NCBI RefSeq assembly: GCF_001695835.1
Contig: NZ_MBSO01000002.1
Location: 62,001 to 126,000 of the forward strand
Direction of reading: 5' to 3'
Length of the DNA: 64,000 bases
From: Ensifer sp. LC11
Lineage (GTDB): Bacteria; Pseudomonadota; Alphaproteobacteria; Rhizobiales; Rhizobiaceae
This document shows, piece after piece, positions 54,463-64,000 of this stretch. Under the pieces are notes generated by a model. It saw only the letters and a list, made by a program, of their open reading frames with translations. It did no database searches and was not told the origin of the DNA. A program made the translations under genes and the position numbers. Every line of letters starts with the position of its first letter. Position 1 is the first letter of the stretch.

Positions 54463-54533
54463 TCTGGCGATCGGATAAACCAGCAGCCTCCTTTCCTTTG
54501 GCCCGATGGCCCATGCAGACGGCATAGCGTTAG

Positions 54534-55727
54534 ATGACCCCCACCGACCCGATCGCCAATCTCGCCACCCTCATTCGCTGCCCCTCGGTCACCCCGGCCG
54601 AAGGCGGAGCGCTTTCTGCGCTCGAGGCCATGCTGAAGCCGCTTGGTTTCGCGGTCGACCGCGTGGTGGCGAAGGACGTTGGCACGCCTGACATCGAAAA
54701 CCTCTATGCGCGGCTCGGCACCGAGGGCCCGCATCTGATGTTCGCCGGCCATACGGATGTCGTGCCTGTCGGCGACGAAGCTGCCTGGAGCCATGGACCG
54801 TTCTCGGCCGACATCGCCAATGGCGAAATGTATGGCCGAGGCGCCGTCGACATGAAGGGCGGCATCGCCTGCTTCGTCGCGGCAATCGCCCGCCACATCG
54901 AAAAGCATGGGCCCCCGAAGGGCTCGGTTTCCTTCCTGATTACCGGCGACGAAGAGGGCCCGGCGATCAATGGCACCACCAAGCTCTTGCAATGGGCGGC
55001 CGACAAAGGTGAACGCTGGGATGCGTGCCTCGTCGGCGAGCCGACCAATCCCGACCAGCTCGGCGACATGATCAAGATCGGCCGGCGCGGCTCACTTTCC
55101 GGCCGCATCACCGTCAACGGCGTGCAGGGCCATGCCGCCTATCCGCACCTTGCGGACAATCCGGTGCGCGGCATCCTGCAGCTGACACAGGCATTGATGG
55201 ACCCGCCCTTCGACAACGGCACGGAGAGCTTCCAGGCATCGAACCTGGAAGTGACGACGATCGACGTCGGCAACAGCGCCGTCAACGTCATCCCGGCCAA
55301 GGCGACGGCCGCCTTCAACATTCGCTTCAACGACACATGGACGGCGGAGAGCCTGATGGCCGAGATCACCGCCCGGCTCGATCGCGCCGCGGCCGCTGGC
55401 AGTCTCAGGCAGGACCGCGCCCCCGTCCGCTACGAGATCACCTGGGCCGAGCGCCCAAGCCACGTCTTCCTGACACGCAACAACGCGCTGATCGATTCGC
55501 TTTCGGGTGCCGTCGAGGCGGTCACCGGCCGGCAACCGAAACTCTCGACCACGGGCGGCACCTCGGACGCGCGCTTTATCAAGGATTATTGCCCGGTGGT
55601 CGAATTCGGCCTGGTCGGCCAGACTATGCACATGGTCGACGAACGCGTTGCCGTTTCCGATCTCGAGACTTTGACCGACATCTACGAAACCTTCATCTCC
55701 AGCTGGTTCGGTCATGCCGCTGCTTGA
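54534..55727 (+). CDS. dapE: Succinyl-diaminopimelate desuccinylase
   Basis: 397-residue di-zinc M20 peptidase that frees diaminopimelate for lysine and peptidoglycan. Zinc ligands: [22 protein letters not shown], and the dimer domain [28 protein letters not shown]. The [19 protein letters not shown] segment holds the last active-site residues. The ATG at 54534 is preceded by a weak site. The next gene overlaps by 14 bases. Confidence 0.95.
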   Translation: MTPTDPIANLATLIRCPSVTPAEGGALSALEAMLKPLGFAVDRVVAKDVGTPDIENLYARLGTEGPHLMFAGHTDVVPVGDEAAWSHGPFSADIANGEMYGRGAVDMKGGIACFVAAIARHIEKHGPPKGSVSFLITGDEEGPAINGTTKLLQWAADKGERWDACLVGEPTNPDQLGDMIKIGRRGSLSGRITVNGVQGHAAYPHLADNPVRGILQLTQALMDPPFDNGTESFQASNLEVTTIDVGNSAVNVIPAKATAAFNIRFNDTWTAESLMAEITARLDRAAAAGSLRQDRAPVRYEITWAERPSHVFLTRNNALIDSLSGAVEAVTGRQPKLSTTGGTSDARFIKDYCPVVEFGLVGQTMHMVDERVAVSDLETLTDIYETFISSWFGHAAA

Positions 55728-56310
55728 TGAGGTGCTTGCCTATATCAAGGGCCTCTGGCTCTTGGCCCAGGGCAATGAAGAGGGTTTTCGCTGGCTCGAT
55801 TTCAGCGAGAGCGGTCTCTGGCGCTCGTTCACGTCCATGCTCTGGTGCCTGCCGGCGATTGCCGTCACCTGGGCGTCCTGGCGGTTTTATTACCTCTCGG
55901 CGATGCCCGCCGGGACGACCATCGGCATCGGTTTCATCCTCAAGCTCTTGGTCGTCGATCTCGTCAGCTGGCTGCTGCCGCTGGTGCTGATCGCCGTTCT
56001 CTCTCGCCCGCTTGGTTTTCCCGCAGCCGTGGTGCCGATTGTTGTGACCACCAACTGGCTCTCCGTGCCGCTCTCCTATGCGATGGCGATACCGGCGGCG
56101 ATCCGGCTTGTTGTTCCCGGAAGCCAGGGTTTGACCAGCCTGATCTGGTTAACGTTGCTCGTCGTCAGCGTCGCCGTCCTCTTTCGGCTGTTGCGCATGG
56201 TGACCGGCAACCAGACGCTGCTTGCCTCGGCCCTGACGGCGCTTTTCCTGCTGCCGTCGATGATGATCGGCGATCTCCTGCAGCGCTTCTTCGGCCTGAT
56301 CCCGACTTAA
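55714..56310 (+). CDS. Predicted multi-pass membrane protein, unrecognised family
   Basis: 198-residue protein with about five hydrophobic helices (for example [52 protein letters not shown]). The first 40 residues are polar. It overlaps dapE by 14 bases, so it is in the same transcript and is present in this order in related genomes as I recall. Function unknown; a YIP1-like fold is possible but not shown. Confidence 0.75.
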   Translation: MPLLDEVLAYIKGLWLLAQGNEEGFRWLDFSESGLWRSFTSMLWCLPAIAVTWASWRFYYLSAMPAGTTIGIGFILKLLVVDLVSWLLPLVLIAVLSRPLGFPAAVVPIVVTTNWLSVPLSYAMAIPAAIRLVVPGSQGLTSLIWLTLLVVSVAVLFRLLRMVTGNQTLLASALTALFLLPSMMIGDLLQRFFGLIPT

Positions 56311-56327
56311 CCCTCGGGACGCGGCCG

Positions 56328-57071
56328 TCAATAATCCACTTGAAGGAAATAAAGCCCCTCGGGTGGGGCCACGGGCCCGCAGGCCTTGCGGTCGCGCGCT
56401 TCGAGCGCGGTCTGCAAATCATCCGGAGCCCACTTGCCCTCGCCGACAAGTTTCAGTGAACCGGCGAAGGAGCGGATCTGATTGTGCAGGAAGCTTTGCG
56501 CCGTCGCGCGGATTTCGATGACGCCGCCGATGAGCGCGACGTCCAGCCGATCAAGCGTGCGCACCGGGCTCGTCGCCTGGCAATGGGCGGAACGGAAGGT
56601 GGTGAAGTCGTGGTGGCCGACAAGGCGCTGCGCGCCTTCATGCATCGCCGCGTGGTCGAGCGGCTTCGGCACCCACCAGGCGCGCCTGGCTTCCAGCGCC
56701 AGTGGTGCTGGCCGTGAAATGATGCGGTAGAGATAGTGCCGGCGCAGCGCCGAGAAGCGCGCGTCGAACGCCGACGACACTTCCTCCGCCTCTATGATCG
56801 ATACCCGTTCACCGGCCATCGCCAGATGGGCGTTCAGCGCATTGCGTAGCGTATAGGGCTTCCAGGACCGCGTGAGATCGGCATGCATCACCTGGCCGCT
56901 GGCGTGCACGCCGGAATCGGTGCGCCCGGCGCCGCGGATCGACACGGTCTCTCCGGTCAGGGACAGGATCGCCTTTTCGATCGCGCCCTGCACGGACTGG
57001 CCGTTGTCCTGCCGCTGCCAGCCGACATAGTCCGAGCCGTCGTACTCGACGGTCATCTTGAACCGCGGCAT
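56328..57071 (-). CDS. truA: tRNA pseudouridine(38-40) synthase
   Basis: 247-residue enzyme isomerising uridines 38-40 in the anticodon stem. Catalytic Asp is in [11 protein letters not shown]. Its start overlaps the fmt stop by one base (TGATG), so it is coupled to fmt. Confidence 0.96.
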   Translation of the reverse strand: MPRFKMTVEYDGSDYVGWQRQDNGQSVQGAIEKAILSLTGETVSIRGAGRTDSGVHASGQVMHADLTRSWKPYTLRNALNAHLAMAGERVSIIEAEEVSSAFDARFSALRRHYLYRIISRPAPLALEARRAWWVPKPLDHAAMHEGAQRLVGHHDFTTFRSAHCQATSPVRTLDRLDVALIGGVIEIRATAQSFLHNQIRSFAGSLKLVGEGKWAPDDLQTALEARDRKACGPVAPPEGLYFLQVDY

Positions 57072-58006
57072 CAGTCGACCCTCGTGCCGGACGCAACCGG
57101 CGTCCCGCGCAGGAAATCGGCAGCGTCGAGCGCCTTGCCGCCGGCACGCTGCAGACGCGTGAGGCGCACGGCGCCCTCGCCGCAGGCGATCGTCAGATTG
57201 TCGTCGAGCACGGTACCGGGCGCGCCAGCACCGGCGCCCGGCTCGGAGCTCAGCACCTTGATGCGCTCCGGCTTGCCGGCGATCTCGAGTTCGAACCAGG
57301 CGCCCGGGAAGGGCGACAGGCCTCGGATGTGGTCATGAACCTCGCGGCCGGGACGGGCGAAGTCGATGCGGGTTTCCGTCTTGCTGATCTTTGCGGCGTG
57401 GACGACGCCCTCTTCCGGTTGCGCCGTCAGCGGCAGGTCATCGGCCTCGAGCTTGGCCATCGCCTCTCTCATCAGCGTCGCGCCGACCTGCATCAGCCGG
57501 TCGTGCAACTCGCCGCCGGTCATGGTCTCGCCGATCTGGACAGTCCTGGTCAGCGCGACCGGGCCGGTGTCCAGCCCCTTGTCCATCTTCATCACCATCA
57601 TGCCGGTTTCATGGTCGCCGGCCATGATCGCGCGCTGGATGGGCGCGGCGCCGCGCCAGCGCGGCAGCAGCGAGGCGTGACCGTTGTAGCAACCGAGCTT
57701 CGTTCCTGTGAGGATCGCCTCCGGCAGCAGCAGGCCATAGGCGACGACGACGGCGACATCGGCGTCGAAATCGCGGAAGGCCTGGCGGTCGGCGGCATCC
57801 TTGAAATTGACCGGCGTCAGCACCGGAATGCCGAGCAGCTCGGCCGCCTGATGCACCGGCGATTTCTGCAGATCGAGCCCGCGTCGGCCGCCCGGCCGCG
57901 GCGGCTGGGTGTAGGCAGCGACGATCTGATGGCCGGCTTCGGCAAGTGCTGCGAGTGTCGGAACCGAGAAGTCCGGCGTGCCCATGAAGATGATGCGAAG
58001 TGGCAA
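57071..58006 (-). CDS. fmt: Methionyl-tRNA formyltransferase
   Basis: 311-residue enzyme adding formyl to initiator Met-t[13 protein letters not shown] opening, [14 protein letters not shown], and the catalytic [16 protein letters not shown] loop are present. The start is a TTG at 58006 (LPLRIIFMG in the unformylated reading), which gives the standard family length; an ATG 11 codons upstream (58039) is an alternative. def lies just beyond. Confidence 0.92.
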   Translation of the reverse strand: MPLRIIFMGTPDFSVPTLAALAEAGHQIVAAYTQPPRPGGRRGLDLQKSPVHQAAELLGIPVLTPVNFKDAADRQAFRDFDADVAVVVAYGLLLPEAILTGTKLGCYNGHASLLPRWRGAAPIQRAIMAGDHETGMMVMKMDKGLDTGPVALTRTVQIGETMTGGELHDRLMQVGATLMREAMAKLEADDLPLTAQPEEGVVHAAKISKTETRIDFARPGREVHDHIRGLSPFPGAWFELEIAGKPERIKVLSSEPGAGAGAPGTVLDDNLTIACGEGAVRLTRLQRAGGKALDAADFLRGTPVASGTRVD

Positions 58007-58174
58007 GGCGGCGAACTCCGTCCGTTCAGACCACTTCATCCTGGAGACGGTGAAATGACCCACTCTTTGAAACAAAACAATTCCAGGCGGAAAACCGCTG
58101 TTTCTGAAACTGCTCAGAACAGCTGTCCCGCCCTCCATTCAGGCCCTTCCACAGGGGCAATCGGCCCTGCAGCG

Positions 58175-58699
58175 TCAGATCGCTTTTGCGCCGCGCGTCT
58201 TGGCAGCCTTGGTGAATTTGCGGATCACCATGTCGCGCTTGAGCTTGGAGATATGATCGATGAACAGCACGCCGTTCAGATGGTCGATTTCGTGCTGCAG
58301 GCAGGTGGCGAGCAGGCCATCGGCCTCGATCGTCTGCTCCTTGCCGTCACGGTCGAGATGCTTGACTGTGATGACAGCGGGGCGCTCGACCTCGGCGTAA
58401 TAATCCGGGATCGACAGGCAGCCTTCCTCGTAGACCGAGCGGGCCTCGGACGAGGCGACGATCTCGGGATTGATGAAGACGAGCGGCGCTTTCTCGTCGC
58501 CTTCCTTTGATACGTCGAGCACCAGCATGCGCCTGGCGACACCGATCTGGATCGCAGCCAGGCCGATGCCCGGTGCGTCATACATGGTTTCGAGCATGTC
58601 GTCGGCCAGACGGCGGACCTCCGCGTCGATGGTTTCGATCGGCGTGGAAACCTGGCGAAGCACAGGATCGGGAAGGATGATAAGCGGCTTGATCGTCAT
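58175..58699 (-). CDS. def: Peptide deformylase
   Basis: 174-residue metalloenzyme removing the formyl group from nascent proteins. Motifs [17 protein letters not shown] and HEIDHLNG (metal ligands Cys, His, His) are intact. The ATG at 58699 ([11 protein letters not shown]) is the family start. Confidence 0.97.
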   Translation of the reverse strand: MTIKPLIILPDPVLRQVSTPIETIDAEVRRLADDMLETMYDAPGIGLAAIQIGVARRMLVLDVSKEGDEKAPLVFINPEIVASSEARSVYEEGCLSIPDYYAEVERPAVITVKHLDRDGKEQTIEADGLLATCLQHEIDHLNGVLFIDHISKLKRDMVIRKFTKAAKTRGAKAI

Positions 58700-58850
58700 G
58701 CTGCTCCCATAGCCGATCTTTCCACCGGCGTGCAAGAAAATTGCCTTGCCACCCGCGGCACCCGCTCGCGCTTCGCTTTGCGTTAACCGCCACGCGCATA
58801 TGTTCCCGTTTTGATCTACACTTCACCAGAGAATCTGTTAGGTTTGGCGC

Positions 58851-60044
58851 ATGGAACCCGCACCCTTACCCTTTGCCCAGCCGCTGTTTTTTATCGGCAC
58901 CTTGCCGATCACGCTGGGCCATCTCGCGATTGCCGTCGGCCTTGTGGTGGCCGTTGCGGGTCTGATGGCGCTTTCGCGGCGCCGGGATACCCGCGACGAT
59001 GAGCGGCAGGAACAGATGGCGATGCTGCTTGCGGCGCAGACCGAGATGCAGGGGCGGGTCGCAGCCATGGCCGAAGTGTTCGGCGCGCGCCAGGCCGAAC
59101 TCAACCAGACGCTCAGCCAGCGTATCGACGGCATGACCCACCGGATCGGCGCCTCGATCACCGAGCAGACCAAGGCGACGCACGAAAACCTCAGACGGTT
59201 GCAGGAGCGCCTGGCGGTCATCGACACGGCCCAGAACAACATCCAGTCGCTCGCCAAGGACATGGCAGGGCTTCAGGCCATTCTTTCCAACAAGCAGACG
59301 CGCGGCGCCTTCGGCCAGTCGCGCATGGAGGCAATCATTGCCGACGGACTGCCGATCGGTGCCTTCGCCTTCCAGACGACGCTGTCGAACGGTGCGCGTC
59401 CCGACTGCACCATCCGCATGCCGAACGGCCAGCCGCCGCTCGTCATCGACGCCAAGTTTCCGCTGGAAGCCTGGAATGCGATGCGCGATGCCCCGAGCCC
59501 GGAGCGTCGCCAGCAGATCGCCCAGCTCTTCCGCCGCGACATGGAAACACATGTTCGCGATATCGCCAGCAAATATCTGATATCAGGCGAAACACAGGAC
59601 ACCGCCTTCCTCTTCGTGCCGTCGGAATCGATCTTCGCCGAAATCCACGAGCATTTCGAAGCGATCGTGCAGAAGGCGCATCGCCAGCGGATCGTCATCG
59701 TCTCGCCGTCGCTGCTCTTGCTGTCGATCCAGGTCATCCAGGCGATCCTCAAGGATGCCCGCATGCGCGAGCAGGCGCATCTGATCCAGGGCGAAGTTGC
59801 CCGGCTGATGGAGGACCTGAGTCGTCTCGACGAGCGCGTGCGCAAACTCCAGGGCCACTTCGCCATGAGCCAGAAGGATGTCGAGGACATCCTGGTCTCC
59901 TCCAGCAAGCTCACCCGGCGCGGTGCCAAGATCGAGGCGCTCGAACTTCAGACCGAGACTGGAGCCAGAGAGGCAAGCGATCAGCGAGCCGCCGTCGACA
60001 ACAGGGTCGGGCAATTGCGCCTGCGGGTGGTTGACGAGGACTGA
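58851..60044 (+). CDS. rmuC: DNA recombination protein RmuC homolog
   Basis: 397-residue protein with an N-terminal membrane segment (about 22-41), a long coiled coil (about 45-140) and a C-terminal nuclease-like RmuC domain (PDCTIRMPNGQPPLVIDAKFPLEAW). In E. coli RmuC limits inversions at repeats; biochemical activity is unproven. Confidence 0.93.
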   Translation: MEPAPLPFAQPLFFIGTLPITLGHLAIAVGLVVAVAGLMALSRRRDTRDDERQEQMAMLLAAQTEMQGRVAAMAEVFGARQAELNQTLSQRIDGMTHRIGASITEQTKATHENLRRLQERLAVIDTAQNNIQSLAKDMAGLQAILSNKQTRGAFGQSRMEAIIADGLPIGAFAFQTTLSNGARPDCTIRMPNGQPPLVIDAKFPLEAWNAMRDAPSPERRQQIAQLFRRDMETHVRDIASKYLISGETQDTAFLFVPSESIFAEIHEHFEAIVQKAHRQRIVIVSPSLLLLSIQVIQAILKDARMREQAHLIQGEVARLMEDLSRLDERVRKLQGHFAMSQKDVEDILVSSSKLTRRGAKIEALELQTETGAREASDQRAAVDNRVGQLRLRVVDED

Positions 60045-60095
60045 GGCTCTCGGGCACTCTCCGGCCCACTTTGCAAGCCGACAGGATAGTTTCAC

Positions 60096-60995
60096 ATGAT
60101 CACAGTTTTTGGGTCCATCAACATGGACCTGATCGCCACCACCGCACGCCTGCCGAAGCCCGGCGAGACCGTCGCCGGAACGGGCTTTTCGACCGCCGCG
60201 GGCGGCAAGGGCGCGAACCAGGCGCTTGCGGCGCGGCGCGCCGGCGCGACCGTGCAGATGGCTGGGGCCGTTGGTGCCGACAGCTTTGCCGAAGGCGCAC
60301 TTGAACTGCTGAAGGGTGCCGACGCCGATCTGTCGCTGACCAAGACCGTCGATGAACCGACGGGCACGGCCCACATCCTCGTCGGCGGTGACGGCGAGAA
60401 TGTCATCGTCGTCGTTGCAAGCGCCAATGCGACGGTCAGCGAGGCGGATGCGGACAGGGCCGTCGCCGGTATGAAACCGGGCGACACGCTGATGCTCCAG
60501 CTCGAAATTCCAGCCGCGTCGGTCGAGAAGGCGCTGACGGCAGCGAAACAGAAGGGCGTGCGCTCGGTCATCAACATCGCGCCGCTGACGCCGGAGGCCG
60601 CTCGCCTCGGCCGCATGGCCGACATCGTCATTGCCAACGAGACCGAATTCGAGCTGCTTGCCGGCAAGAGCGGTATCGGCAGCGCCGAGCGCGAAGACGC
60701 GATGAAGGCGCTTCACGCCGAGACCGGCCAGACCGTCATCGTCACCCTCGGGGCCGAAGGCGTCGTCGCCGTGCACGAAGGCGAAATTCAGCGCGCGAAA
60801 GGCCTGAAGATCGAGCCGGTCGATACCGTCGGCGCCGGCGACACGTTCTGCGGCTATCTCGCCGCCAGCCTCGACGCCGGCATCGCCTTCCCGGATGCGC
60901 TGCGCCGTGCGGCCGTTGCCGGTTCGCTCGCCTGCCTGAAGAGCGGCGCCCAGCCGTCGATCCCGCTCGCGTCTGAAGTGGCCTCGCGCCTCTAG
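60096..60995 (+). CDS. rbsK: Ribokinase
   Basis: 299-residue PfkB-family kinase phosphorylating ribose. Signatures: GSINMDL, TAAGGKGANQALAARRAGA, and GAGDTFCGYLAASLD with the catalytic Asp. Together with the downstream nucleoside hydrolase it fits salvage of nucleoside ribose. Confidence 0.94.
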   Translation: MITVFGSINMDLIATTARLPKPGETVAGTGFSTAAGGKGANQALAARRAGATVQMAGAVGADSFAEGALELLKGADADLSLTKTVDEPTGTAHILVGGDGENVIVVVASANATVSEADADRAVAGMKPGDTLMLQLEIPAASVEKALTAAKQKGVRSVINIAPLTPEAARLGRMADIVIANETEFELLAGKSGIGSAEREDAMKALHAETGQTVIVTLGAEGVVAVHEGEIQRAKGLKIEPVDTVGAGDTFCGYLAASLDAGIAFPDALRRAAVAGSLACLKSGAQPSIPLASEVASRL

Positions 60996-61007
60996 ACCAA
61001 GATGACG

Positions 61008-61027
61008 GTGGGGCCGTACGGCCCCAC
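61008..61027 (+). terminator. Perfect palindromic hairpin after rbsK
   Basis: GTGGGGCCGT / ACGGCCCCAC, 20 bases with no loop spacing, 12 bases after the rbsK stop. A T-rich tail is absent. Confidence 0.55.
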
Positions 61028-63751
<2,724 letters not shown>

Positions 63752-63768
63752 TCGATCCTTCAAATGCA

Positions 63769-63794
63769 AAACGGCGCCCCTCCGGGCGCCGTTT
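63769..63794. terminator. Terminator after mcpX
   Basis: AAACGGCGCCC / GGGCGCCGTTT around CTCC, between convergent genes. Confidence 0.82.
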
Positions 63795-63813
63795 CGTTTG
63801 AGCGGGTGTTGGC

Positions 63814-64000
63814 TCAGATGCGCGCCAAACGCTCCGTCAGCAGGTCGAAGAAGCCTTGATCGTCGACGAAGCGCATGACCTTGGCGTTGTGCGGCCGGCC
63901 AGTGACCTGCCACCAGTCGACAACAGTCATGCCCGCCGTCAGCGGCGACTTGGTCTCGATTTCGACGTTGCAGTCGCGACCGGTGAAAAGCTCCGGGCGC
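63814..64000 (-). CDS. Nucleoside hydrolase, C-terminal part (cut by right edge)
   Basis: The last 61 residues of an inosine/uridine-preferring nucleoside hydrolase-like protein on the minus strand: PELFTGRDCNVEIETKSPLTAGMT, VVDWWQVTGRPHNAKVM and the closing FFDLLTERLARI match the family's C-terminus. It would split nucleosides into ribose and base, pairing with rbsK. Most of the enzyme, including the DxDxDD metal site, is outside the window. Confidence 0.72.
   Translation of the reverse strand, partial: RPELFTGRDCNVEIETKSPLTAGMTVVDWWQVTGRPHNAKVMRFVDDQGFFDLLTERLARI

Overview
The window looks like chromosomal DNA of a rhizobial alphaproteobacterium, most probably Sinorhizobium/Ensifer. Evidence is the high GC content, the frcBCAK fructose-import operon beside pyrC/pyrE, a clr-cyaD1 cAMP module, and a dapE-truA-fmt-def-rmuC-rbsK-mcpX order that I recall from S. 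meliloti. The species assignment is from memory and was not tested by a search. No phage, transposase, plasmid or CRISPR feature was seen. About 60 protein genes (one broken, two cut by the window edges) and one tRNA are supported.

Layout. 1-8.3 kb: sugar and pyrimidine block on the minus strand (fructokinase, pyrE, pyrC, frcK, frcA, frcC, frcB), with the divergent ROK regulator gene and a RbsD/FucU mutarotase. 8.4-15.9 kb: DoxX protein, then a cyclic-nucleotide island: Crp-type regulator (clr), CHASE2 adenylate cyclase (cyaD1), FecR-domain protein, a secreted Sel1-repeat protein preceded by a textbook Clr-box, a proline-racemase-superfamily enzyme with a Ser/Cys active site, a class III phosphodiesterase (spdA) and a Cys-cluster protein. 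16.1-23.6 kb: putA, YigZ, aldo/keto reductase, DUF1810, a 34-residue membrane protein, a pseudogene with two in-frame stops, and tRNA-Arg(ACG). 23.9-27.9 kb: orphan histidine kinase and a chemoreceptor. 28.1-32.4 kb: rpmH-rnpA-yidC, a DMT transporter and engB. 32.5-35.9 kb: stress block (DUF1269, Tat-type MsrB, fasciclin protein, RskA-like anti-sigma, ECF sigma). 36-44.8 kb: argB, PEP-mutase-like enzyme, ada, DMT transporter, fatty-acid-hydroxylase-like protein, pyrimidine nucleotidase, EF-hand protein, LOG protein, dapD, DUF805. 44.8-54.5 kb: accessory-looking block (DEAD helicase, SMR exporter/HxlR pair, LysR with a divergent pseudo-esterase and RND pump). 54.5-64 kb: dapE, membrane protein, truA-fmt, def, rmuC, rbsK, mcpX and the end of a nucleoside hydrolase.

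How genes work together. FrcBCA imports fructose, which the edge fructokinase can phosphorylate; the ROK protein probably senses the sugar. CyaD1 would make cAMP, Clr would bind it and activate the Sel1 gene from the Clr-box. DapD and DapE are two steps of lysine/meso-DAP synthesis. Def and Fmt act on N-formylmethionine at the start of proteins. The main non-routine signals are the Clr-box gene, an 11-bp hairpin burying the ribosome binding site of the EF-hand gene, an alpha/beta hydrolase lacking its nucleophile next to an efflux pump, the double-nonsense pseudogene, and several palindromic intergenic repeats.
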